Origin: JAMOBE01 sp039908285
Lineage (GTDB): Bacteria; Pseudomonadota; Alphaproteobacteria; Rhodospirillales; Rhodospirillaceae
Length of the DNA stretch: 45,736 nt
Direction: 5' to 3'
NCBI GenBank assembly: GCA_039908285.1
Contig: JAMOBE010000024.1
Coordinates: 1-45,736, forward strand
The notes beneath the pieces are model-generated. The model was not told the origin of the DNA. It saw only the letters and a program-made list of their open reading frames with translations, and made no database searches. Shown here in pieces: positions 1 through 7,901 of this stretch. The translations under genes were made by a program, and so were the position numbers. The stretch's first letter is position 1; each line of letters starts with the position of its first letter.

Positions 1-40
1 CTTTGCGTTCTTCTTCGGTCAGGAAACCAGCTTTGATCAT
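1..40 (-). CDS. 5' end of an unidentified minus-strand gene (partial)
   Basis: Read on the minus strand, an ATG at 38-40 opens a frame MIKAGFLTEEERK that runs off the window edge. A weak GGGG stretch lies just upstream of it. Thirteen residues are too few to assign a family; the Glu-rich start resembles some transposase and regulator N-termini, but that is only an impression. It is listed because the frame is open to the edge and the next 80 bases look like a 5' flank. Confidence 0.35.
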   Translation of the reverse strand, partial: MIKAGFLTEEERK

Positions 41-118
41 ACCCCGATTCGAATCTATTCTGCTTCATCGCGCAACCCATTTCGGCATTTTTCCGGGACT
101 CAGCGGATTCAGGGTATA

Positions 119-661
119 ACATTCCGGCGGATACGAATCCACCTGAAAATAACCTGGGGCTAAGCAGGGCCGGGCGGTCGGGAAACCGGCCCCCGGTTGC
201 CTCCGCGCCCGCGGACTCCCGCCGTCAGGGGATTGCCGCAACCATCGGCGGCGTGCACCGTGAGCCCGCCGGGCGGAATTGGCCACCCGGCGAGCCTGGA
301 GGCATAACGATGAGACAAGCATCGTTTCTGCTGGCGCTCATGGTAACATTCCGGCGGACGCGAATCCACCTGAAAATAACCTGGGGCTAAGCAGGGCCGG
401 GCGGTCGGGAAACCGGCCCCCGGTTGCCTCCGCGCCCGCTGACTCCTGCCGTCAGGGGATTGCCGCAACCATCGGCGGCGTGTACCGTGAGCCCGCCGGG
501 TGGAATCAGCCACCCGGCGAGCCTGGAGGCATAACGATGACGCAACCATCGTTTCTGCTGACGCTCATGGTAACATTCCGGCGGATGCGAATCCACCTGA
601 AAATAACCTGGGGCTAAGCAGGGCCGGGCGGTCGGGAAACCGGCCCCCGGTTGCCTCCGCG
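119..661. repeat. 227-bp tandem repeat, 2.4 copies, with conserved hairpins
   Basis: Copy 1 is 119-345, copy 2 is 346-572, and a partial copy 3 runs 573-661 before the sequence diverges. The two full copies differ at only about a dozen positions. Each full copy can form three hairpins: GGGCCGG/CCGGCCC, CGCCGGGTGG/CCACCCGGCG (perfect in copy 2, one mismatch in copy 1) and AACGATG/CATCGTT. In the last hairpin the stem is identical in both copies while the 7-nt loop differs. Short open frames cross the repeat but change from copy to copy and have no clear ribosome site, so I read this as a structured non-coding repeat (DNA or RNA) of unknown role. It fills most of the gene-free stretch before the esterase gene at 765. 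Confidence 0.9.
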
Positions 662-764
662 GCTCGGTTTCGGCGGTGACCCCCGTCATGCAATTGCTTT
701 TTGTGAGTGATGGACAATAACTAGTCATAATGGTAGCGTCCTGCATCGACCATAGGAGTATGCG

Positions 765-2162
765 ATGCGGACAATGAAGATTTTTGGTTGGGTAGCGGCA
801 CTATTGGCCGTGGTTGTGTCGCCGATCGGTGTCCAACCGGCTTTCGCCGTTCCCGAGGTGACGCTGGCCACGAACCCCTTGTCGATTGATATCGACCCCG
901 GCCGGATCACGGTATCCGGCATTTCCTCCGGCGGGTTCATGGCTCATCAGTTGCATGTAATCCATTCCTGCCACATCCGCGGAGCCGGCATCATGGCTGG
1001 CGGGCCGTATGATTGCAGCAACAACAATGGCGTGTATGGCATGACGGCCTGCACCGGCTTCATGGGGCTGCTGCCCGGGGCGGTCGGGACTCCCGACATT
1101 CCCGAATTCAAGACCTTCATCGACGGCTGGTACGATAAAACCTACACCGGTCCCCGCGATGCGGCGGGCGTGGAGGAGATGGCGTCGAGAACCTGGGCGT
1201 CGACGCAGCGGATCTATGCCGAGGAACACGGCATCGACAACCCGGAAAATCTGCGTGGCAGCCGCGTCTATATCTTCCACGGCCAAAAGGACAAGCTGCT
1301 ACCCGAAGGGGTCAGTGACGCACTGTTCGAGTACTACAAGAAAAGTGGCGTCGATGCGCGCTCCATCCGCTATGACAAGGGCATTCCCGCCGCCCACGCC
1401 GTCGTCACCGACAACTGGATCGGCTGGGACAAGGCCCAGAAGTGCGACACGTTCGACCTGGCCGGCAACTTCATCAACGCCTGCACGACCAGGTCCTGCA
1501 CCGACGTGTGCCCGAAAAACGCCCCCTCGTGCAGCGTGGCGCTCGGTCAGTGCAAGACGGCGGTGAGCAGCGGGGCGGACGTCGCCGGCAACATCCTCCG
1601 CCACCTCTATACGCCGGGCGCCAACTCCACCGACGACCGGGCCGGCCCCAAACGGACGAACCGCCCCGAGCGGGAGAAGTGGCTGAAGGAGCGGGTGTTC
1701 AGCTACAAGCAGGTGGAGGGCCTGGACGGGAACGAGGACCTATTGCGCCGGGCGTCGATGAACGACGCGGGCTTCCTGTTCGTGCCCAAGCAGTGCCGCA
1801 AGCCCGGAGCCGGCTGCGGACTTCACATCGCCTTCCACGGCTGCAAGATGAACACCAACACCTACGGCACCATCCTGGTGGGCGGCGTACCGGCCTTCGT
1901 CGAAAACGCCGGCTACAACGAGTGGGCGGAGAAGAACGGCGTGGTGGTCCTCTACCCCGTCGTCAAGTCCACCAACCTCGCGGAAGCCGACATGAGGAAC
2001 CCGCAGGCCTGCTGGGATTTCTGGGGCTACTCCAACGAGCCGGCCGATCGGGCCACCTACCGCACCCGGGACGGCCTCCAGACCAGGGCGGTGTGGACCG
2101 TGGTCGAGCGCCTGGTGGGCAAGGATCGACTCGACGCCGTCAGCAGCCGCTGCGCGAAGTAA
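765..2162 (+). CDS. Secreted PHB-depolymerase-type esterase
   Basis: A 465-residue alpha/beta hydrolase of the poly(3-hydroxybutyrate) depolymerase family. It has an N-terminal signal peptide ending about AFA at residues 26-28. The lipase box GISSG places the nucleophile at Ser54. The segment IAFHGCKMNTNTYG supplies the family's LHGC-like oxyanion motif, and the C-terminal part has the NPQACWDFWGY block usual for these enzymes. Acid and histidine candidates lie in FHGQKDKLLPEG and GIPAAHAVV. Paired cysteines around residues 240-265 suggest a disulfide-bonded periplasmic or extracellular protein. AGGAG lies 6 nt before the ATG, which fixes the start; a CATAAT box at 726-731 could be its -10. 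The likely role is hydrolysis of PHB or a related polyester, but substrate specificity cannot be read from sequence. Confidence 0.85.
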   Translation: MRTMKIFGWVAALLAVVVSPIGVQPAFAVPEVTLATNPLSIDIDPGRITVSGISSGGFMAHQLHVIHSCHIRGAGIMAGGPYDCSNNNGVYGMTACTGFMGLLPGAVGTPDIPEFKTFIDGWYDKTYTGPRDAAGVEEMASRTWASTQRIYAEEHGIDNPENLRGSRVYIFHGQKDKLLPEGVSDALFEYYKKSGVDARSIRYDKGIPAAHAVVTDNWIGWDKAQKCDTFDLAGNFINACTTRSCTDVCPKNAPSCSVALGQCKTAVSSGADVAGNILRHLYTPGANSTDDRAGPKRTNRPEREKWLKERVFSYKQVEGLDGNEDLLRRASMNDAGFLFVPKQCRKPGAGCGLHIAFHGCKMNTNTYGTILVGGVPAFVENAGYNEWAEKNGVVVLYPVVKSTNLAEADMRNPQACWDFWGYSNEPADRATYRTRDGLQTRAVWTVVERLVGKDRLDAVSSRCAK

Positions 2163-2182
2163 TCCCATCTCTGGTGCATTCT

Positions 2183-2212
2183 GGGCTGCCACCTGCGTGC
2201 TGGTGGCAGCCC
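2183..2212 (+). terminator. Hairpin after the esterase gene
   Basis: An 11-bp perfect stem (GGGCTGCCACC with its complement) and 8-nt loop begin 21 bases after the stop codon. There is no T-run after it, so it may be a weak terminator or a transcript-end stabiliser. Confidence 0.5.
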
Positions 2213-2464
2213 GCCGATTGTACGGATCACCCGTGTGCTGGCCTTGAGACAAAGGCGCAACACCACGTAAGGCTTTGCCCAAAATAACCCTAAATTCGGC
2301 CGGTAGAATGAAATTTTCAATGCCAATCAATGCGTTGCAGCAACTCTCGGCTCACCCGAAGGGTGAATGGCGGGCAGCCGCCCCAAACGGGAATCGGGGT
2401 GTTAGCCCCGAAATATCGCTCTTCGGGTCATAATTAGAACTGGTGCGGCGGCAAAGCCTAACTC
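2213..2464. other. Intergenic stretch upstream of purE
   Basis: About 250 bases without a convincing gene. GGCTTTGC at 2271 and its complement GCAAAGCC at 2451 bound a 188-bp segment. The left end also resembles the end of the element at 31861-32005. Small hairpins occur inside, such as TCACCC-GAA-GGGTGA. It may be a decayed mobile element, but only one end is persuasive. Confidence 0.3.
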
Positions 2465-2492
2465 TTGCACCGGGGATGGCGAGCCCTATAAT
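2465..2492 (+). promoter_or_regulatory. Sigma-70-type promoter for purEK
   Basis: TTGCAC (2465-2470) and TATAAT (2487-2492) are separated by 16 bp. Transcription would start near 2499, giving a leader of about 37 nt to the ATG at 2536. Upstream in-frame ATGs lie within or before this promoter, so the promoter also decides the purE start. Confidence 0.75.
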
Positions 2493-2535
2493 GCGTTCTT
2501 TCCCTTCGCGCCAGACTCTGGGGGACCTCGCGCCA

Positions 2536-3036
2536 ATGGACCAGCCCGTCGTCGGCATCATCATGGGCAGTCAGTCGGACTGGGAGACCATGCGCCATGC
2601 GTCCGAGACCCTCGCTTCTCTCGGAATTGGCCATGAGACGCGAATCGTCTCCGCCCACCGCACGCCCGAGCGTCTCTACCGCTATGCCACCACGGCGCGG
2701 GAGCGGGGGCTTAAAATCATCATCGCCGGGGCGGGCGGAGCGGCCCACCTGCCCGGCATGACGGCGTCGATGACGCCGCTGCCGGTTTTCGGGGTGCCGG
2801 TGGAGAGCCGGACCCTCAAGGGGATGGACAGCCTGCTGTCGATCGTGCAGATGCCCGGCGGCGTCCCCGTCGGCACCCTCGCCATCGGCCCGGCCGGGGC
2901 GACCAACGCGGCGCTTCTGGCGGCGGCGGTGCTGGCCCTCGGCGATCCGCGGGTAGCGGAAGCCCTCGACGCCCGGCGGGCCGCCACCACGGCGAGCGTC
3001 GCCGAGGCGCCGGTCGACACCCCCGCCGCGTCATGA
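2536..3036 (+). CDS. purE: 5-(carboxyamino)imidazole ribonucleotide mutase
   Basis: PurE converts N5-CAIR to CAIR in de novo purine synthesis, working after PurK. The 166 residues from this ATG match the family's usual length. Class I signatures are present: GSQSDW near the N-terminus (phosphate and substrate binding), SAHRTP with the catalytic His, and GAGGAAHLPGM. The start MDQPVVGIIMG was chosen because the promoter at 2465-2492 excludes the longer in-frame starts; a GGGGGA lies about 11 nt upstream. The last ~25 residues are an Ala-rich tail beyond the core. The stop overlaps the start of purK (ATGA), so the pair is translationally coupled. Confidence 0.95.
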   Translation: MDQPVVGIIMGSQSDWETMRHASETLASLGIGHETRIVSAHRTPERLYRYATTARERGLKIIIAGAGGAAHLPGMTASMTPLPVFGVPVESRTLKGMDSLLSIVQMPGGVPVGTLAIGPAGATNAALLAAAVLALGDPRVAEALDARRAATTASVAEAPVDTPAAS

Positions 3037-4133
3037 CGGCCATCGACCGACAGACCATTCCTCCCGGAAGCACCATCGGCATCTTCGGTGGTGGCCAGCT
3101 CGGGCGCATGACCGCCCTGGCGGCCGCCCGTCTCGGCTATCGCTGCCACATCTTCTGCCCGGAGCCGGACAGCCCGGCCTCGCAGGTGGCAGCCGCCACC
3201 ACGGTCGCCGCCTACGACGACCGCGACTCCCTGCGGGCGTTCGCCGCCGCGGTGGACGTGATCACCTTCGAGTTCGAGAACATCCCCCTCGACAGCGCCC
3301 GTCTGGTGGCCGACCTGGCGCCGGTGCGGCCGGCGTGGACGGTGCTGGAGGTGGGCCAGGACCGGCTGCTGGAGAAGGCCTTCTTCAACGGCATCGGCCT
3401 TGCCACCGCGCCGTGGCGGCGGGTGGACGGCCCGGAGTCCCTGGCCCAGGCCATCGCCATCATCGGCACCCCGGCCATCCTCAAGACCACCCGGCTGGGC
3501 TACGACGGCAAGGGCCAGGTGCGCGTCGACGCCACCACCGACCCGGCGGCGGCCTGGCGGAGCATGGGGACCGACGTCGGCGTGCTGGAAGGCTTCATCG
3601 ATTTCGCGCGGGAGATTTCCGTCATCATCGCCCGTGGTGTCGATGGGCGGACGGCCGCGTTCGTCCCGGTCGAGAACCGTCACGTCCACCACATCCTGGA
3701 CACCACCATCGCCCCGGCCCCCATGTCTCCGGAGGTGGCCGCCGCGGCCCTCGACGCCGCGGAGCGCTCGGCGGCGGCCCTCGGCCTGGTGGGGCTCCTG
3801 GCCATCGAGATGTTCGTCGGCCGCGACGGAGCCCTGTTGATCAACGAGATGGCCCCCCGTCCCCACAACTCGGGCCACTGGACCATCGACGCCTGCCTCA
3901 CCGACCAGTTCGAGCAGTTCGTCCGCGCCGTCTGCGGGCTGCCGCTCGGGTCGCCGGAGCGCCATTCCGACGCCGAGATGAAAAACCTGCTGGGAGACGA
4001 CATCGCCCGCTGGCCCGACCTTTTGGCCGAGCCAGCCGCCCGTCTTCACCTCTACGGCAAGGCCGAGGCTCGCCCCGGTCGCAAGATGGGCCATGTCACC
4101 CGCCTGAAACCCCGGGCCATCTCCACCGATTGA
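3033..4133 (+). CDS. purK: N5-carboxyaminoimidazole ribonucleotide synthase
   Basis: PurK is an ATP-grasp enzyme that carboxylates AIR with bicarbonate and ATP to make N5-CAIR, the substrate of PurE. The 366-residue protein has the N-terminal GGGQLGRM nucleotide-fold motif, FEFENIP, the ATP-grasp segment ILKTTRLGYDGKGQ, and the C-terminal NEMAPRPHNSGHWTIDAC block, all standard for the family. It overlaps purE by 4 nt and is clearly co-transcribed. No terminator is evident before the next gene 70 bp away. Confidence 0.96.
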   Translation: MTAIDRQTIPPGSTIGIFGGGQLGRMTALAAARLGYRCHIFCPEPDSPASQVAAATTVAAYDDRDSLRAFAAAVDVITFEFENIPLDSARLVADLAPVRPAWTVLEVGQDRLLEKAFFNGIGLATAPWRRVDGPESLAQAIAIIGTPAILKTTRLGYDGKGQVRVDATTDPAAAWRSMGTDVGVLEGFIDFAREISVIIARGVDGRTAAFVPVENRHVHHILDTTIAPAPMSPEVAAAALDAAERSAAALGLVGLLAIEMFVGRDGALLINEMAPRPHNSGHWTIDACLTDQFEQFVRAVCGLPLGSPERHSDAEMKNLLGDDIARWPDLLAEPAARLHLYGKAEARPGRKMGHVTRLKPRAISTD

Positions 4134-4206
4134 GATTGACGCAGCACCCCCCGGTCCGCCAAAGTCCGGCCGGTCACAGCCTCATGTCCCCGGGGAGCGG
4201 CACAAG

Positions 4207-4797
4207 GTGCAGGAATATCTCGATACGTATGGCTACTTCGCGATACTCCTGTTCACCTTTCTCGAAGGCGAGACCATCGTCATTCTCGCTGGGATTGCCG
4301 CCTATCAGGGCTACATGAACGTTTATCTGGTGGCGGTGTCCGGTTTCTGCGGCAGTTTCCTCGGTGACCAGCTCTACTACGCCATCGGACGTCACTATGG
4401 CACACCGCTGCTGAACCGCTGGCCCCACCTGCGGAAGCGGATCGAGTGGGTGTTCGACATCCTGCGCCGCTACGAGACCCTCTATATCCTCAGCTTCCGA
4501 TTCATCTATGGCGTGCGCAACATCAGCCCCTTCGTCATCGGCATGACGGGGATCTCGCGGCTGAAGTTCATGACCCTGAACTGCCTGGCGGCGATGCTGT
4601 GGGCGTCGACATTCTCGGCCGGAGGGTACTTCTTCGGCCACGCCATCGAGCGCATTCTCGGGGAGAACCAGACCAAGGCCCTGCTGGTGCTGGGCGGCAT
4701 CGCCCTGACCGTGGGCGTGGTCATCGCCGTCCGCAAGCGCCTGCGCAAGCCCCGGCCCGACAAGGCGGCCGAAACCCCCGAAACCGCGGCGGAGTGA
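4207..4797 (+). CDS. DedA-family membrane protein
   Basis: A 196-residue polytopic inner-membrane protein of the DedA/VTT superfamily, whose members are linked to undecaprenyl-phosphate or phospholipid flipping and to proton-dependent envelope homeostasis. The family features are the acidic FLEGETIVILAG re-entrant segment near the N-terminus, FCGSFLGDQLYYAIGR, and the FRFIYGVRNISPFVIGMTG block with its conserved arginines. The C-terminus is a basic then Ala/Glu-rich tail. The start is GTG, with GGGGAG about 8 nt upstream. It may be read through from purEK. The exact substrate is not predictable. Confidence 0.88.
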   Translation: MQEYLDTYGYFAILLFTFLEGETIVILAGIAAYQGYMNVYLVAVSGFCGSFLGDQLYYAIGRHYGTPLLNRWPHLRKRIEWVFDILRRYETLYILSFRFIYGVRNISPFVIGMTGISRLKFMTLNCLAAMLWASTFSAGGYFFGHAIERILGENQTKALLVLGGIALTVGVVIAVRKRLRKPRPDKAAETPETAAE

Positions 4798-4807
4798 GGC
4801 TTTCCTC

Positions 4808-5491
4808 TCACCCCCGCAGGAAATCGGCCCGCGCCGCGCCGAAGCCGCCGCCCCGGCCGGACCGCTGCTGGCCGATACCGAACAGCCGCAGGGGATTGGG
4901 CAGCAGGGCGAGGCGCTTTTCCACCTGTCCCCGGATCTGGAACACCCGCATCATGTCGGCGAGGCGCCGGTCGAGGAACTCCCAGGTATCGCCCCCCCCC
5001 TCGGAAGAGTCTCCGAGCCAGAACAGCACGGTCCCGGAATAGACGCCGGCCAGCAGCGCCCGCTTGGTATAGAAGTTGATGTCGGTGGCATCGTCGCCGG
5101 CGGCATGCCACATGGCGTCCACGGTGCGCCAGGTGGTGCGGACGGCCGCCGCCCCGTTCATCGGCAGGGCGAGCAGGGCCAGGGCGCGCCGCACCACCTC
5201 GTGGTCGCCGGCCAGCTCGAGGCGGACGCGGATGGCGAGTTCGATTCGCTCCCGGATCTTCATCGCCCCGACGCCCCGGCGCTCCAGTTCGGCCAGCATC
5301 CGCCGATCGCAGAAGTCGGAGAAGTGCTCGGCCGCCTCCACCGGTCCGCCCGGAAACGCCTGGACCACGACACCAGGGTCCAGCCCGGCATCCGCGGCCG
5401 CTCCCCGGAGCGCCTTCATCGTCCAGCCGTCGAAGATCACATGATCCGGGATGCCGGCGACGAGTCGGTCGCGGATGTCTGCGTTGTCCAT
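4808..5491 (-). CDS. COQ9-family ubiquinone biosynthesis protein
   Basis: A 227-residue protein of the COQ9 family, which has a TetR-like helical fold, binds lipids and supports the hydroxylase steps of ubiquinone synthesis. Recognisable parts are the early VIFDGWTMKALRGAA segment, the central RTTWRTVDAMWHAAGD region, and DINFYTKRALLAGVYSGTVLFWL, which includes the Trp/aromatic lipid-contact surface. The start MDNADIRD was chosen because GAGGAG lies 10 nt upstream; an 11-residue longer frame has no such site. The gene converges on dedA with a 10-bp gap. It probably acts at the inner membrane. Confidence 0.9.
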   Translation of the reverse strand: MDNADIRDRLVAGIPDHVIFDGWTMKALRGAAADAGLDPGVVVQAFPGGPVEAAEHFSDFCDRRMLAELERRGVGAMKIRERIELAIRVRLELAGDHEVVRRALALLALPMNGAAAVRTTWRTVDAMWHAAGDDATDINFYTKRALLAGVYSGTVLFWLGDSSEGGGDTWEFLDRRLADMMRVFQIRGQVEKRLALLPNPLRLFGIGQQRSGRGGGFGAARADFLRG

Positions 5492-5695
5492 ATGGGCGGT
5501 ACTCCTCGAAGGTCGAAAACGCATCGTGTCCTAACCTTTACTCCCTCTTTCCCCCGCTGGGGAGGGGGCTTTTGATCTGTTCTCCCGATTGCCCCGGCAA
5601 CAACCAAGGATTTATGGACAGAACTCGAATGAAGTGTTATAGGTATTGGTGGGGTTGCCCGCTTCGCCGCCCGCTTCGCAGGACCATGGAGAACG

Positions 5696-6076
5696 ATGAT
5701 GCCGACCGAGGCCAGAAACGTTTTCATCGGTTTCCGCGTGCCCGTGCCGAGGGCGGCACTTCTGGGGGCGGTCCTCCTGGCCATGGCGGGGGGAGTGGGC
5801 GTGGGCGTTGGAGTGGCGGCGGAGGCGGGCTCGCCCGCGACACCGTTTCCGACGTTGAGCAAGGAAAGCGAAACCTGCTCGTCCTGTCACAAGGAGGGGG
5901 GAGAGGCGCCGCTGCACAAGGATATGAAGACGGACACGAAGCACGGTGCCGCCAACGTCGGCTGCTACGAGTGCCACAGGCCCCAGTCCGGAGGCCCGGA
6001 GGGGGTCGAGCATTACGGTCTTAAAATGATCGCCATCGTTCCCTATTCTTCCTGCACCGAGTGCCATCCGCGCTGA
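5696..6076 (+). CDS. Short triheme cytochrome c resembling the N-terminus of hydroxylamine oxidoreductase
   Basis: The 126-residue product has a long signal peptide (hydrophobic run near residues 20-42) and three CxxCH haem sites: CSSCH, CYECH and CTECH. Sequence around them (ETCSSCHKE, HGAANVGCYECH, HYGLKMIAIVPYSSCTECH) resembles the first three haem sites of octahaem hydroxylamine oxidoreductase-type proteins. Those are over 450 residues long, whereas this one stops two residues after the third haem site. It is either a truncated remnant or a small independent electron carrier. GGAG lies just upstream; a second ATG at 5699 has better spacing. It precedes yajQ by only 37 bp. Confidence 0.75.
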   Translation: MMPTEARNVFIGFRVPVPRAALLGAVLLAMAGGVGVGVGVAAEAGSPATPFPTLSKESETCSSCHKEGGEAPLHKDMKTDTKHGAANVGCYECHRPQSGGPEGVEHYGLKMIAIVPYSSCTECHPR

Positions 6077-6113
6077 CCCGGTCACGGCGGATTCATCCTT
6101 TGAGTTCATGGCC

Positions 6114-6599
6114 ATGCCCAGTTTCGACATCGTCTCCAAGACCGACGTCCACGAGGTGGACAACGCCCTGGCCGGACTGGCGCGGGAGGTGGCCCAGCGC
6201 TTCGACTTCAAGGGCTCGAAGTGTTCAGCCGAGCGGACCGACGACGTCATCACCGTGGCGGCGGACGACGACCCGAAGCTGCGGCAGATGCAGGACCTGT
6301 TGCGGATCCACATCACCCGCCGCAAGCTCGACGCCGCCGCCCTCGAATTCAAACCACCGGAAAAGGCCGCCGGCAACACCCTGCGACAGGTGATCCTGAT
6401 CCGTCAGGGCGTCGACAAGGAACTGGCGAAGAAGATCATCAAGGCCATCAAGGACAGCAAGCTCAAGGTCCAGGCCGCCATCCAGGGCGACGAGCTGCGG
6501 GTGACCGCCAAGAAGATCGACGACCTCCAGACCACCATCGCCATGGTCAAGGCCCTGAAGCTCGACCAGCCCCTCCAGTACGTCAATTTCCGGGACTGA
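6114..6599 (+). CDS. yajQ: YajQ-family nucleotide-binding protein
   Basis: A 161-residue protein of the YajQ (UPF0234) family. Members have two ferredoxin-like domains; some bind cyclic di-GMP and act with transcription factors, others bind RNA or tRNA. Diagnostic stretches are the start MPSFDIVSK, RFDFKGSK, and the C-terminal LQYVNFRD. The ATG at 6114 was preferred to 6108 because it gives the usual family start and a better distance from TTGAG at about 6100. A strong hairpin follows at 6639. The YajQ assignment is secure, but the c-di-GMP role in this organism is inference from other species. Confidence 0.93.
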   Translation: MPSFDIVSKTDVHEVDNALAGLAREVAQRFDFKGSKCSAERTDDVITVAADDDPKLRQMQDLLRIHITRRKLDAAALEFKPPEKAAGNTLRQVILIRQGVDKELAKKIIKAIKDSKLKVQAAIQGDELRVTAKKIDDLQTTIAMVKALKLDQPLQYVNFRD

Positions 6600-6638
6600 G
6601 ACAGGGCCGCCGCGCGTCCACAAGTCTCCAGCAAACTC

Positions 6639-6667
6639 AAGCCCTCCCCCTCGATGGGGGAGGGCTT
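6639..6667. terminator. 12-bp hairpin between yajQ and a convergent broken gene
   Basis: AAGCCCTCCCCC pairs perfectly with its complement across a 5-nt loop. It lies 40 bases past the yajQ stop and 90 bases past the end of the minus-strand pseudogene, so it could serve both. T-tracts are weak on both sides. Confidence 0.55.
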
Positions 6668-6760
6668 TACTTGCGGGAAACGGATAGTTTCTACAGCGAA
6701 ACTCCTGCAGCCCAGTCTGCCCAAACTTGTGCGCATACGGTAGCATTCGGGGTGGTGGGC

Positions 6761-7584
6761 TTACGTTTGCGGGATGGTGGCGAGGAATTGTTGAACGCTG
6801 GCAAACCACTGCGCCGGGGGGCTTCCCGGATAGCGCGCGGCATAGGGAGCGAGCAGGCGTATGCCCTCCTCCAGCGCCGCGCGGGCGGCGGGAACATCGC
6901 CGGACTCACGGAGACGCAGCCCCAGATTGCCCAGGCTTGATCCCAGGTCGGGCGCGAAGCGCGCCGGGTTCGCCCGCGCCAGACGGCGACGGATCTCCAC
7001 CGCCTCCCCGATCGCCGCCAGCGCTCCCGCCACGCCTCCGCGCCGCGCCGGGACAGGAGCAGGACCCGCAGGCGCCCGGCATCCCCCAGCAGCCGCAGGC
7101 TTTCGAACATCCCCCGGATGGTGGCGATGTATTCCTCGGGATAGTCGATGAGCAGCAGGGTTCCCGGATTGCCCGCCTCATAGGCCGACAGGGTGCGCAG
7201 GTCGGGGAAACCGGCGACCCAGCCCTCCCGGATCATGTCGTCGGCGAACTCGTCCGCCAGGCGAGTCTTGCCGACACCACCCTCGCCGGTGATGAAGCGC
7301 ACCGACAGCGGCGGTCCCTCCGTCGCCCAGCGGCGCAACTCGGCCATCTCGGCCTCGCGACCGGAGAATTCGGAAATGGCGCTGTTCCACTTGAGGAGGG
7401 AGAAGGTGTCGGGATTCTTCTGGAGTGCCCGGCGAAACGGCAGGGGCAATTTCTGCACCTTCGGAACCTGCCCAGGGCTCGTACTGGCCGCCGCCGGTCC
7501 GCTGAGAACGACGCCGGACGCGCTGGGCGACAGGAACTTCAAGGGAAAGAGTTCGACTTTGATGAAACTGAACCCGAGGTCCAT
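6761..7584 (-). pseudogene. Broken NTPase-TPR gene
   Basis: From an ATG at 7584 (GGGGAGGGG 7 nt upstream) the frame encodes a P-loop NTPase: Walker A GEGGVGKTRLADEF near residue 100, then LLLIDYPEEY and LRVLLLSRRGAEAW. Near 7030 this frame turns into low-quality sequence, while the next frame carries good TPR sequence (LGSSLGNLGLRLRESGD, ARAALEEGIRLLAPYAA) to a stop at 6761. Intact relatives would have a longer NTPase followed by many TPRs. The gene therefore seems to have lost its middle by an out-of-frame deletion. The N-terminal ~75 residues match no domain I recognise. Such NTPase-TPR proteins are often signalling or conflict genes; no function is claimed for this remnant. Confidence 0.7.
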
Positions 7585-7901
7585 GCACGTCCCCTCCCCG
7601 CAGGCGCTGCATGCTACCACGGAAACAACTGGCGCATGAAGGGGAATGACGTGCCGACGGTCCTGCTGGTCAATCCCACCCTGTCGAGTCCGACGGACTC
7701 CACCCTCACCGCCGTCGGCCTGCTCTCGTGATCGTGGGAATTATTCCGGCGAGCGTAATGACTGACCCATGAAAGAATTGGGCTGCCGCCCAAACCCGCC
7801 TGGGGCATCATGCGGAACGCATGCCTTTGGCACGACGGCGAGCGCGGGCGGAGCCCGCAAACGACGAGAACTGAACAGCCCTGGGGGGGGGGAACGCGAA
7901 A
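7585..7901. other. Gene-free stretch between pseudogene and response regulator
   Basis: No convincing gene is visible. It should hold the promoter of the broken NTPase gene. It contains small hairpins (TTGGGC-TGCC-GCCCAA; GCGGGC-GGA-GCCCGC) and a run of ten G at 7883-7892, just past the response-regulator stop. Confidence 0.5.

Noticed and set aside
46..55. GATTCGAATC, which resembles a tRNA T-loop
   Set aside because: No cloverleaf can be drawn around it on either strand; it is just a 10-bp palindrome.
119..661. CRISPR array
   Set aside because: The repeat unit is 227 bp with no unique spacers, and no cas genes are present.
7636..7731. 31-codon open frame on the plus strand
   Set aside because: No ribosome site, no recognisable sequence, and it lies in the upstream region of the broken NTPase gene.
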